Origin: CALBJU01 sp965247125
GTDB taxonomy: Bacteria > Bacteroidota > Rhodothermia > Rhodothermales > UBA10348
Assembly: GCA_965247125.1 (NCBI GenBank)
Contig: CBDFGO010000001.1
Location: forward strand, 620,001-684,000
Reading direction: 5' to 3'
DNA: 64,000 bases
Shown: positions 18,144 through 26,175 of the stretch, piece by piece
Layout: the number at the start of each line of letters is the position of its first letter
Position numbering within the stretch: position 1 is the stretch's first letter
Made by a program: the position numbers and the translations under genes
Notes under the pieces: generated by a model
What the model was told of the DNA's origin: nothing
What the model saw: only the letters and a program-made list of their open reading frames with translations
Database searches by the model: none

Positions 18144-19067
18144 ATGAATTTACGAATCTTGAGTCGCGCTTTATGGGGTGGAATGCTTCTCGTTCTTTCG
18201 GCGTGTTCCCAGCCCGAACAAGAATCAATGGTCTCAGGCACTGACGAAATTGATCTGATCGCGTTTCAGACGTCGCGCGACGGAAATTCCGAGATCTACC
18301 TGATGGACTCGAAAGGGGCCGGTCTGATAAATGTTTCCCTGCACGATTCTCTGGATTACCACCCCTCCGGTTCGATAGACGGATCGCTGATAACATTCAT
18401 CAGCGGAAGGGGAGAATCGCGTGAGATATGGGTGATGGGAAGGGACGGATCGAATCCAAGGCAAATCACCGATAGTCCGAACGGAAGCATAGATCCATCT
18501 TTTTCCCCGGATGGATCGCACATCGTTTATGATGCTCAAAACGAAGAAGGAAACGACGAAATCTACATTATTTCTGTCGAAGGCGGTGAGGCGGTAAATA
18601 TCTCGAATCACCCGGCGGTCGATAGCCACCCATTCTGGTCACCTGACGGAAATCGCATTGCGTTTTTTTCCAATCGCATGGTTCCTGAAAGCGATTCAAC
18701 GGACATCTTCGTGATGAACATTGACGGCAGTGATGTGACTCAACTGACTGAACACGAGGCCGATGACCGGTATCCTTCCTGGTCTCCCGACGGAATGCAA
18801 CTCGCGTTCAGTAGCAATAGAGAAGGAGACGCGGAGATCTATGTGATGAACGCGTCGGATGGGTCCGATGTCAGAAGGCTGACATTTTCGGCTGAGGATG
18901 ATCTCGCACCGGCGTGGTCTCCAGACGGGACGCAGATCGTATTTGTCTCTGCGCGCGAGGGACCTTTTGAAGTGATGATCATCAATGTAGATGGGACTGG
19001 CGAAACCAATCTTTCGAACCACGAGACATCAGATTCAAATCCACGATGGGTTCCAGCCCGTCAGTAG
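18144..19067 (+). CDS. TolB-like beta-propeller lipoprotein
   Basis: The 307-residue protein has a lipobox LVLSAC-SQ and then six or so WD40-like PD40 repeats, seen as recurring 'SPDGxxIxFxSxRxGxxEIYVMxxDG' blocks. This is the C-terminal propeller of TolB without its N-terminal domain. GGAGG at 18130-18134 sets the ATG at 18144 as the start; a TTG at 18120 would precede that ribosome site. It follows the ABC efflux adaptor by 33 bases and may be co-transcribed. It probably binds a periplasmic protein partner. Confidence 0.85.
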   Translation: MNLRILSRALWGGMLLVLSACSQPEQESMVSGTDEIDLIAFQTSRDGNSEIYLMDSKGAGLINVSLHDSLDYHPSGSIDGSLITFISGRGESREIWVMGRDGSNPRQITDSPNGSIDPSFSPDGSHIVYDAQNEEGNDEIYIISVEGGEAVNISNHPAVDSHPFWSPDGNRIAFFSNRMVPESDSTDIFVMNIDGSDVTQLTEHEADDRYPSWSPDGMQLAFSSNREGDAEIYVMNASDGSDVRRLTFSAEDDLAPAWSPDGTQIVFVSAREGPFEVMIINVDGTGETNLSNHETSDSNPRWVPARQ

Positions 19068-19111
19068 TGACCAGCGGAACCCGAGCAGGATGGCCAGATC
19101 ACCCGTGATGG

Positions 19112-19948
19112 CTAAAATTGGGCCTCAAACTCTTCTCTGATCCAATTAGACACGCGAGAATCTGGAAGAAGTCCCAGGCTATCGGCACGGTAAGGGAGGC
19201 CATCCAATACTTCTGCGTATGGACCAAATCCGAACAATCGAAACGGAATCACCAGCACTTCTCTTCCGGCCACAGATTCTGATCTTAAAAGTGTCTGGAG
19301 TTCCAGTTCTACGGGCTTCCTTTTCCCGGTCCAATCTTCGCGGAGGGTGAATACGCGGACCGCATGAAATGGAGCTGACTCTCGAACTGACTCGGCCAGA
19401 AGATTCATGCGTTCGAGCCACCTGACGTTTTCGTCGTCATTTTCGGGGCCGTGACCAATGATGAGGATCGTTTCATTTTCAGGTCCAGTGCTGAGATCAC
19501 TCACCCGTTTCGTGAGTACCTGACCGACAAAAGATGCATCCAGCAGACCCTCTTTATTGATGCTCACCGGTACGGTTATATCCAGCTGTTGGCGTAGATC
19601 TGAGGACCCAGAGAAAACGGATTCGTCATCGCTGAGTCGCAGCGCATAAAGAGTTTGCCTCAGGAATGATTCGGCCGACATGAACAGGCGAACAACTGCG
19701 ATGCGGGTTACCTCCTCATCCTCGAGCTCTGATACCGCAATCTGAAGTGTTTTTGGGTCAGCCATGCCAAATGCGATTGCTGTCGAATACGACTTTTTCA
19801 GCGGCGTGACAGCATCTATAACGGCACTGTTCCACTCGGGTGAACCGCCATGGGCCATGACCAGGAGTCCAACTTTTTCCACCTGCCTCGCCGAGGAGGA
19901 GAGCGTAACAAAAACGCCAAACACAGCCAGAAATACTAATTTTCGCAT
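19112..19948 (-). CDS. Exported CbiX/sirohydrochlorin-chelatase-like protein
   Basis: The 278-residue protein has the CbiX chelatase fold: the first strand with VGLLVMAHGG (the metal-binding histidine) and a second-half IIGHGPENDDEN, as in two-domain CbiX/CbiK. It differs from cytoplasmic chelatases by an N-terminal signal sequence (MRKLVFLAVFGVFVTLSSSA), so it probably works outside the cytoplasm, perhaps handling a metal or tetrapyrrole rather than making siroheme. A perfect 14-bp palindrome ends 7 bases before the start codon and suggests metal-responsive control. It lies beyond the large electron-transfer/PCP_red cluster on the same strand. Confidence 0.72.
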   Translation of the reverse strand: MRKLVFLAVFGVFVTLSSSARQVEKVGLLVMAHGGSPEWNSAVIDAVTPLKKSYSTAIAFGMADPKTLQIAVSELEDEEVTRIAVVRLFMSAESFLRQTLYALRLSDDESVFSGSSDLRQQLDITVPVSINKEGLLDASFVGQVLTKRVSDLSTGPENETILIIGHGPENDDENVRWLERMNLLAESVRESAPFHAVRVFTLREDWTGKRKPVELELQTLLRSESVAGREVLVIPFRLFGFGPYAEVLDGLPYRADSLGLLPDSRVSNWIREEFEAQF

Positions 19949-19954
19949 ATCATG

Positions 19955-19987
19955 TATTCTTATTTAGAATTAGTCTAAATAAGAATA
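19955..19987. promoter_or_regulatory. Perfect 14-bp palindrome at CbiX-like gene start (candidate metal-regulator box)
   Basis: TATTCTTATTTAGA (19955-19968), a centre of ATTAG, then TCTAAATAAGAATA (19974-19987) form a perfect inverted repeat. The core TTAGAATTAGTCTAA resembles, but does not equal, DtxR/IdeR/MntR-type boxes. On the minus strand it sits just before the CbiX-like start codon, where a repressor would block transcription or initiation. It is AT-rich with no flanking T tract on the gene side, so an operator is likelier than a terminator. Confidence 0.5.
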
Positions 19988-20316
19988 AGCGGGATAGCCA
20001 TTTGAGGATCTGCCGTGAAAATTGCCGATCGAGAAGAGCTTCGAACTGCCGATAGCCGTGACTCGGCCAAGGATTCTTTCTGCAAGGTGCATATCATCCC
20101 TAAATCTTATGTTGTGACTGAGCCACGCGACAGTGCATCGAGAATAGCGCGAATAGCAACAAGCAGGATATCGATCCCACCTCAGACGATCTTCCGGATA
20201 TTGAACCGGTTCGCGAGCGCGTCCTGGACGCGCTCGCTCTTCTGAGATCGGCCAACATTCTGTCGACCATCGATCCATCACTGCCGCCCGAGCGTGTAGC
20301 CTTCGAACTGTGCCGG

Positions 20317-20685
20317 ATGTGGTTCGACGCTATCTACACCCCCGGTCATCGGTATATGGAGGGCTACAAGGGTGATCGGGATGAGGATGCAGCGCTGGAC
20401 TTCGAGTCGGCATTCACCGAGGACGAGTTCGAATACCTGGAACGATTCAACAGATTTCTTGAACTAAGAATTGACAGGTTATCGTCAAATGATAGAGAGA
20501 ATGGGAGATTTCCCACTTCAGATACCTGGCGAGGGATCATGAGGGATGCCGACAATCTGCTGGAACTGATCGAGGGTGATCTCCGGAAAGTCAGGCGACT
20601 CGAAGGAGTGGAAATGCGCATGACGGCGCTTCTGGAAACGGGCGGTTGGAAGGGTGTCCTGGAGCAGCGAAGCCTGGGAAGCTGA
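20317..20685 (+). CDS. Hypothetical acidic protein with uncertain start
   Basis: From the first ATG this is a 122-residue helical, charged protein with no family I recognise (segments YLERFNRFLELRIDRLSS and LLELIEGDLRKVRRLEG). The same frame is open and protein-like upstream to 20122 (IEPVRERVLDALALLRSA, then LPPERVAFELCRMW), but there is no ATG, GTG or TTG in that 195-base extension. The start may be a rare codon, or the 5' end may be damaged. It is the only plus-strand gene in this neighbourhood and converges with the PCP_red cluster. The 170 or so bases before 20122 show only the palindrome. Confidence 0.5.
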   Translation: MWFDAIYTPGHRYMEGYKGDRDEDAALDFESAFTEDEFEYLERFNRFLELRIDRLSSNDRENGRFPTSDTWRGIMRDADNLLELIEGDLRKVRRLEGVEMRMTALLETGGWKGVLEQRSLGS

Positions 20686-20694
20686 CGCTCGCCA

Positions 20695-21282
20695 TCACAT
20701 TCCGATGCTTCCGCGGACAGATGCCATGACCTCTGGATCGATAACTTCGATTCCCTGTGCTTTCGCGTGGTCTTCAATTCCGCGTTTTACCATCGGACGA
20801 ATAAACGACGGAATATTGGTCAGTCTCGCTTCTGCTTCGGGTGTCCATCGAATTCCTTCTACGGCCGGAATCTGCCCTTCCATCCCTTCGGTGACCATGG
20901 CAGAAAACGGGCATTTTCCTGCTGATTCACCTTCTTCAGTCGCGGGCTCCGAGCTGCTCGGCGCCTTGGTGTGAGGAGTTTCGGTGTGAGGAGCTTCAGT
21001 GTGAGGCGCGTGGGCCGCAGGAGGGGTGTGAGCACCCGCACCGTCCCCCGCAGCTCCAACCAGTGAGCCGCGAATGGTCTCCATTGGTACTGCGGCCTCC
21101 TTTCTGCCCCCGATTTTGACACCCAGAGAATGCACCATCTGTGTTTCCTGGGCATTCGTCAACATCGCAATTTGCCGCTCGCAGCTTCTGCAGGTGAAGA
21201 TCACCGTCATCGAGCCATTGTCCGGACCTTTCGTCTCACTCAGGGCCATGGAACTGTCGCATTCAACACAGAGAAATTTCAT
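20695..21282 (-). CDS. Zinc-ribbon protein with C-terminal PCP_red domain
   Basis: The 195-residue protein has three parts. Residues 1-40 form a zinc ribbon (CVEC at 5-8, CRSC at 31-34). Residues 82-120 are a low-complexity linker with three PHTE/PHTK repeats. Residues 144-190 form a PCP_red domain (WTPEAEARLTNIPSFIRPMV, then a helix and IDPEVMASV), the small C-terminal domain otherwise known from the B subunit of light-independent protochlorophyllide reductase. It is the last gene of the long minus-strand cluster, 12 bases after the Mrp-like ATPase. Its job is unknown; it may be an adaptor for a cofactor-handling complex. Confidence 0.72.
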   Translation of the reverse strand: MKFLCVECDSSMALSETKGPDNGSMTVIFTCRSCERQIAMLTNAQETQMVHSLGVKIGGRKEAAVPMETIRGSLVGAAGDGAGAHTPPAAHAPHTEAPHTETPHTKAPSSSEPATEEGESAGKCPFSAMVTEGMEGQIPAVEGIRWTPEAEARLTNIPSFIRPMVKRGIEDHAKAQGIEVIDPEVMASVRGSIGM

Positions 21283-21294
21283 AAGTCCAATGGT

Positions 21295-22188
21295 TTAGGA
21301 TAGCGCAGTAGCGTACAGGTGTGATTGAAGGGTTTCAGCCATCTGACGAATAGCGGACGCCGTGGGGGAGCCCTCCACAGTCGTATCAAACGTTTGTCCG
21401 TGATCGATTGTTTGGGATAGAACAGGATCAAAGGGTAGAGAGCCGATACATTCGAGATCCAGTACCTCGGAAGGTCGTCTGTCGCCCGCTGACCTAAACA
21501 ATTCGTGTACATCGTCGCAGGTCGGACAGACGAAGTGGATCATGTTCTCGACGAGCAGGATAGGCCGCTCTCCGAATGCTTCACGGGCGATTGACACCGA
21601 TTTTCGAACTACGTAGGATGAGACTTCAGATGGAATCGAGACCACAATTGACGCGGACAAGGAGGGCACCAGATCCAGAAGATTCGGGAGCTTATCAGTT
21701 CCCGGTGGAAGGTCGATAAAGAGCACATCCAGGCTGCTCCACGCGGTATCGGCCAGCATCTCTCGAATGGCGGCGACTTCGACCATACCGCGCCAGGTAA
21801 ACGTGCTCTTCTCGGTCACGGCATTCCATCGGACGGCAGATCCTTCGTCCAGAAAAAGGTCAATCGACATCACTTCCACACCTGCGGCCGTTTTCATCGG
21901 GAGAATACCGGCAACACCTGTTTCAACGGAGCGCTCCACGCCGGTCATCTTGACCTGGGAGGCGCCATTGATGTCTGCATCGACAATGCCCACCGCAAGG
22001 CCCTTCTGAGCCAGGGCGGTTGCCAGCAAAACGGTAGTCATGCTTTTCCCGACTCCGCCCTTACCACTCATGACGGCCACGATGTGGTCTACATCCGACA
22101 GTCGGTCCCGCAAGCTCTCTTCCTGAGCGGCAACCTGCTCGGCAACACCTGAGCCCCCATCGGTGGCTATGTCATGATAGGTTTTCAA
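21295..22188 (-). CDS. Mrp/NBP35-type P-loop ATPase (Fe-S carrier family)
   Basis: The 297-residue ATPase belongs to the Mrp/ApbC/NBP35 group, which carry and deliver iron-sulfur clusters, and it has a deviant Walker A GKGGVGKS at residues 42-49. The switch regions VDADINGASQ and LFIDLPPGTDK are intact, and the C-terminal cluster-binding CPTC motif is present in MIHFVCPTCDDV. Its start overlaps the end of the stress-protein/rubredoxin gene by 4 bases, so expression is coupled. In this context it probably matures Fe-S clusters of the neighbouring radical SAM protein or ferredoxin, or acts on a reductase partner. Confidence 0.88.
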   Translation of the reverse strand: MKTYHDIATDGGSGVAEQVAAQEESLRDRLSDVDHIVAVMSGKGGVGKSMTTVLLATALAQKGLAVGIVDADINGASQVKMTGVERSVETGVAGILPMKTAAGVEVMSIDLFLDEGSAVRWNAVTEKSTFTWRGMVEVAAIREMLADTAWSSLDVLFIDLPPGTDKLPNLLDLVPSLSASIVVSIPSEVSSYVVRKSVSIAREAFGERPILLVENMIHFVCPTCDDVHELFRSAGDRRPSEVLDLECIGSLPFDPVLSQTIDHGQTFDTTVEGSPTASAIRQMAETLQSHLYATALS

Positions 22189-24158
22189 TCGTCATCGGTT
22201 GATGCAGGTTTTCCGTTGGTCGGGGCTCCATCTCCACTCTCGTTCTGCTTCTTGATCATTTCCTCCATCATCTTGAGACCTTCCTTGACTCCTTCTTCGA
22301 CGATGGGGAGGTCGATCAAGTCTTCTCCCAGACGTTTTGCCACTTTTTCCGTGCGCTTTTTGGTCCCGCTGCGCATGAAGCCTTCGGGAACGCGATTTAA
22401 ACGCTCAATAGCGTCGGGTGTCCACGAGTATTTACCATCTCTCACGTTCTGTTCTTTGGGCGCGGCCGTTTCTGCGGCGGATTCCGCGGCGGTTTGCTTG
22501 AGCTTACCGCGCTCTTCCAGATGTTCAGTCAATTCCTCAGTGTAGCCCACAACCTTAGCCACCATCTCCTTCGTTATCGTGTCAATTTTTCGGACTCGCG
22601 CAGTTTTTTCAATCTGCGCTTTCGCTCTTCGCATTTGATACCCGTCAGGGAGGGTCTTGACCAGAGCGCGCGCCTCTGCAGTCCATTTGATGCGAACAGA
22701 ATCAAAGGTCTTTTCTTCAGTAATGGCACCTTCCAGCGTTCCAAGATCATCCATAGCCCGCTTATCCAGCTTCTGGATATTCTCGGGTGGCGCTCCACAC
22801 ACAGTACATTTTTTAGGTTCGAACCCCTTTCCGGTCCATCCGCATTTCTGGCAGACGTAAACATCAACCTCTTTCTTGTCGATTTCTTGAGTCGCGAGGT
22901 CCTCCGCGATGATGCCCATGGCCAGCATGGACGACTTGGGTAGAATGGTCGACATGGCGCCCTCTACAACTTTCGTGGTGATCACCGAATGCCCGCGCTC
23001 CATCGCCCACCGGTGGATGATCGTCCGGGCAATCCCTCTCGCAAAATCAGGAGCTTTGTCCAGAATATTCTGAGCAGGTTCGGTCCAGAATATGGACTCT
23101 TCCGCCTGAACGTCGACGTGTGGCTGAAACCGTTTGCTCGAGAGATAAACGTTGCAGGGAACCATTCTGAGGAGGTTTTCGGTATTACTACCGATATCCA
23201 TTGACTCATCACTGTGCACCCCGATGCGTCCCATAACCAGCATCCAGGGTTTCTCCCGCCGGACGTACTCTAGAATTTTCTCGAACGCCTTTCCATCCAG
23301 CAGCGTGATCTTCAGGTCGGCGCCTTCTTCTTCTGCCAGCTTCTTGGCTACCTCGAGATGGGACTGATAAATCTTCGCGAGACCGGTATCAATCACATCC
23401 TCGTGAAGTTGCTCCTGCTCCTCGAATTTGAACACCTTAGAAGCCTTCTCTGTCAGTACCGACACAAGGCTGTTGAACATCGCGTAGTGGAGATACGGAT
23501 CGTAAACCGAAATCGCTTCGACCGATTTATTGAACTTGCGTCCTAGCTCAAGCGCGGTTTTCAACCCAGCGTATGATTCCGGACTGCCGTCTAGCGCCAC
23601 AAGAATATCACCGCCGGAAGCGTGCGATACACCATTCGTCGTGGCGCTCAGCTGGTCCTCGATTGGAGCGGTGTTCTTGATGACGATCGTATCGGTCTGT
23701 GTTCGTCTTACAACCCGTTCGCACACACTTCCAATCTGACTGTCCCGAACGGCTCCCAATCCGAGAGCACCCAGAATGACGAGGTCGTAGTCACTTTCCT
23801 GAATATCCTTGGCGATGATCTGGAAGTTTTTGCCGTCATACATCTTGGGTTTAAAAACTAAACCGGCTTCCAGCGCCTTCTTTTGCATAACCACCAGATA
23901 CGAATCTGAAATCAGCTCCAGCCCCATGGTTATCAGCGAATCATGGATTTTTCGCTGCTTCTCCATCTCCTCCTCGACCAAATATTCCTCGGGGAGCGTG
24001 AATTCCATCTGCTTGAATCTATAGTCATGCAGACGCGCGGCGTATGCATGGCTGCCCACTAGCTCAGCGTCAAATGCCTGGCCAAGTTTTACTGCGAGAT
24101 CTACGGATGTCTCCGAGTGCTCCGAGTTGTCCACTGGCACAAAAATAGTATCGAACAT
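22185..24158 (-). CDS. Tandem universal-stress-protein / rubredoxin / triple PCP_red fusion
   Basis: A 657-residue cytoplasmic protein of unusual architecture. Residues 1-163 and 183-342 are two universal stress protein domains. Residues 356-405 form a first PCP_red domain (WTEPAQNILDKAPDFARGIA). Residues 433-465 form a rubredoxin-like metal site with cysteines 436, 439, 451 and 454. Residues 489-545 and 577-636 are two further PCP_red domains (IKWTAEARALVKTLP and YSWTPDAIERLNRVPEGF). The USP part suggests nucleotide binding, the rubredoxin part electron transfer, and PCP_red possibly tetrapyrrole or partner binding. It is coupled to the Mrp ATPase by a 4-base overlap. Confidence 0.8.
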   Translation of the reverse strand: MFDTIFVPVDNSEHSETSVDLAVKLGQAFDAELVGSHAYAARLHDYRFKQMEFTLPEEYLVEEEMEKQRKIHDSLITMGLELISDSYLVVMQKKALEAGLVFKPKMYDGKNFQIIAKDIQESDYDLVILGALGLGAVRDSQIGSVCERVVRRTQTDTIVIKNTAPIEDQLSATTNGVSHASGGDILVALDGSPESYAGLKTALELGRKFNKSVEAISVYDPYLHYAMFNSLVSVLTEKASKVFKFEEQEQLHEDVIDTGLAKIYQSHLEVAKKLAEEEGADLKITLLDGKAFEKILEYVRREKPWMLVMGRIGVHSDESMDIGSNTENLLRMVPCNVYLSSKRFQPHVDVQAEESIFWTEPAQNILDKAPDFARGIARTIIHRWAMERGHSVITTKVVEGAMSTILPKSSMLAMGIIAEDLATQEIDKKEVDVYVCQKCGWTGKGFEPKKCTVCGAPPENIQKLDKRAMDDLGTLEGAITEEKTFDSVRIKWTAEARALVKTLPDGYQMRRAKAQIEKTARVRKIDTITKEMVAKVVGYTEELTEHLEERGKLKQTAAESAAETAAPKEQNVRDGKYSWTPDAIERLNRVPEGFMRSGTKKRTEKVAKRLGEDLIDLPIVEEGVKEGLKMMEEMIKKQNESGDGAPTNGKPASTDDD

Positions 24159-24179
24159 GCTGAGCTGTTTGTTAGAGGA

Positions 24180-24584
24180 TTAATACAGATGGTTGAGTTG
24201 ACCCAGAATATACACGAGCCGGTCGGCCACGTAAATAAGAACCCTTCGCGAGTTTGGATCTGTTTTCCGATCGGACACGGACAGGCAAAGGATGGCTGAC
24301 TCCAATTCCAACGAGCATTCTTTCACCCTCGTCTCGTCCATCTCCTCCTGAATTAAAGATTGCAAGTGTGCCACACTTTTTCGAGCTGCAATCACCGAGT
24401 TATAAGCGTCCGAGCCCAAGTCGAAGGATGGCAGCAACCTCGTGAGACGACTTACCTCCAACTGAAGAACGGTAGGAGCCATGTCGGCAAATTCTTCCCG
24501 ATTGATAAAATGCAATTCATTCCATCCCGGGGTTTTGTCGGGATGTAGTTCAGTCGTGCCTCGGGAATTGGGGAGATAGACCAT
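24180..24584 (-). CDS. Hypothetical helical protein in the PCP_red cluster
   Basis: The 134-residue protein has no signal peptide or membrane helix and no family I recognise. It is mainly helical from residue 35 onward (LQLEVSRLTRLLP, IAARKSVAHLQSLIQEEMDE, VLIYVADRLVYILGQL), which suggests a small helical bundle. It lies 4 bases after the nucleotidyltransferase-like gene and 21 bases before the stress-protein fusion, so it belongs to the same transcript and probably the same process. Confidence 0.65.
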   Translation of the reverse strand: MVYLPNSRGTTELHPDKTPGWNELHFINREEFADMAPTVLQLEVSRLTRLLPSFDLGSDAYNSVIAARKSVAHLQSLIQEEMDETRVKECSLELESAILCLSVSDRKTDPNSRRVLIYVADRLVYILGQLNHLY

Positions 24585-24588
24585 AGTG

Positions 24589-25179
24589 CTAAACCGGGGT
24601 CATTCGATGAGTGTGACCCATCGCGTTGGCGCGCCACATCTGTAGGAGCCCAATGTAGCGCCGCCGGAATTCCGCCGGATCTTGCTGGATGGTCTGGAAG
24701 CTCAGCGAAGGAAGCAGGCCTTCGAGGCGTTCTCCCATCTCCTCTTCACTGATCCAGCCATGATCGAGATAGGCAAGTACGAGTTGATAATCCTGCTCCA
24801 GCCCCCTTGCGAGATACCTATAGGTGATCGAATAGGGGTCAAAATGTCGAACCGAAAGAAAATTGAGATCCAAGGGATTAGATAGATCACGGGAACGATC
24901 TTCGAACCCGGCGGGGAGTGGAATGACTTCGCCAGGAAATTCATCCGTCACGCTGATGCCCATTTCTTTCGCAATCCGTACCACTGATTCGTTGAAATGA
25001 GTACGATCTTCCTTTCGAACCGACGACGCGAACTCGATATGGGTCGTCCACGGCCGCCACCCTTCTACGACATGCGTCGTTTCACCGGTGAGAAAAATAT
25101 CACCGACCTCCGAAAACGCATCGTCCAATCGGGACAGGAAATCACCAATGGTGTCTGATTTAATCAGCGATAGACTCAT
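24589..25179 (-). CDS. Degenerate nucleotidyltransferase-like protein in the PCP_red cluster
   Basis: The 196-residue protein begins like minimal nucleotidyltransferase-fold proteins of the DUF6036 kind: a helix, then IFLTGETTHVVEGWRPWTTH and IEFA. The usual GG-S and D-x-D catalytic positions are replaced (GET, THIE), so catalysis is doubtful. The C-terminal half is helical (YRYLARGLEQDYQLVLAYLD). The start overlaps the ferredoxin end by 20 bases. The assignment rests on pattern similarity alone; the cluster position argues for a structural or regulatory part in the same system. Confidence 0.5.
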   Translation of the reverse strand: MSLSLIKSDTIGDFLSRLDDAFSEVGDIFLTGETTHVVEGWRPWTTHIEFASSVRKEDRTHFNESVVRIAKEMGISVTDEFPGEVIPLPAGFEDRSRDLSNPLDLNFLSVRHFDPYSITYRYLARGLEQDYQLVLAYLDHGWISEEEMGERLEGLLPSLSFQTIQQDPAEFRRRYIGLLQMWRANAMGHTHRMTPV

Positions 25180-25366
25180 GAGTACTGGATTCTACTTCGC
25201 TCTCTTCGACGATCGCCTCATTGGGACAAACAGCAACGCACTCTTCAAAATCACAGCACGTGTCGTTGATCACATAGATTGGATCTCCTATCTCGATGGC
25301 TTCGATGGGGCATTCGGGTAAACATTCGCCACACTGATCACAGGTATCGAGAATTACGAAGGGCAT
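25160..25366 (-). CDS. Two-cluster ferredoxin with altered second Fe-S motif
   Basis: A 68-residue ferredoxin. The first motif is canonical: CDQCGECLPECP, cysteines 9, 12, 15 and 19. The second is unusual: cysteines 37, 43 and 47 are in register, but the second position is phenylalanine 40, with an extra cysteine at 38 (CCDFEECVAVCP). The protein may hold one 4Fe-4S plus a 3Fe-4S cluster, or use Cys38. The acidic tail (EESEVESS) fits a soluble electron carrier. It overlaps both neighbours (13 bases with the upstream gene, 20 with the downstream one), so it is part of the operon and may feed the radical SAM enzyme. Confidence 0.87.
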   Translation of the reverse strand: MPFVILDTCDQCGECLPECPIEAIEIGDPIYVINDTCCDFEECVAVCPNEAIVEESEVESSTHESIAD

Positions 25367-26154
25367 AAACCTGATCGTTTTTTATCGACGTCGATTTTCC
25401 CGTGGCCCTCGTTGACGGTGTTATCGCTCCGTTTTCCCGGATATCTGCGTATAGGGGTCTTGTTTTTGAAGCCGGTTACCCAGAAACAGTATGCATATGG
25501 ATACATGGTCTGGACGATGTGGAAGGGCTCGTACTCGAACAGTCTTCTCATGGCCCATGAGAAGCGATATCGCGGATCATCAGAGGTGATGATTTCAACG
25601 ACACAGTCGACCTGATAACTCATGAACACGGGGGAGTTACCTGTCCACAACACGGACGCACGCGGATTGTCGCGAAGATTTTTCAGCGTTGATCCCTCGA
25701 AAATCTCCAATAGACCTAGTCTACGCCAGTCTACGTGCTCGGGATGACTGTAAAACTCTCGCGCGGTTTGCGTGCGAAGGAGACGTGTTTCATTTACGGC
25801 GTGCGGTGGTAGCTGACTGATCTGGTCGACGGCATCCTCCACAAGCTTCAAATACTTTTCGAGGTACTCATCTTTTGGCGTGAAGCCGATGCCCTTATTG
25901 GCCAGGTTCGGGAAGGCGGATTCGCTGTTCCACGTACCGACAACAGGCAGATGACCTGCGTTGAAAGCGATGTACTCGTTCTTTTCAATGGCATCGTAGA
26001 TGCTGTGTTTGTAGTCGAGCTGCCAGCGGATGAAGTCCTCCGGCAAATCGAAAACTTCGAACTCGCTGGTTGTACCATCCATGGTGAGCGTACCAACGCC
26101 TGCTTCGACCTTGATACGGTCTTCGATGATTTTCTGGTCGATGATCAACTCCAT
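25354..26154 (-). CDS. Conserved-looking protein, possible split-barrel flavin-binding fold
   Basis: A 266-residue soluble protein that I cannot assign with certainty. The middle part, with STLKNLRDNPRASVLWTG, looks like the 'T-x-x-N-L-x-x-N-P-R' strand-helix of pyridoxamine-5-phosphate-oxidase-like split barrels, which bind flavin or heme. The start is rich in beta-strands (LTMDGTTSEFEVFDLPEDF). The C-terminal 35 residues are basic and polar. It lies between the radical SAM gene (21-base gap) and the ferredoxin (13-base overlap). A redox or tetrapyrrole-binding task in the cluster is an inference. Confidence 0.5.
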   Translation of the reverse strand: MELIIDQKIIEDRIKVEAGVGTLTMDGTTSEFEVFDLPEDFIRWQLDYKHSIYDAIEKNEYIAFNAGHLPVVGTWNSESAFPNLANKGIGFTPKDEYLEKYLKLVEDAVDQISQLPPHAVNETRLLRTQTAREFYSHPEHVDWRRLGLLEIFEGSTLKNLRDNPRASVLWTGNSPVFMSYQVDCVVEIITSDDPRYRFSWAMRRLFEYEPFHIVQTMYPYAYCFWVTGFKNKTPIRRYPGKRSDNTVNEGHGKIDVDKKRSGLCPS

Positions 26155-26175
26155 AGGATCCGGTTGTTTTGTTAG

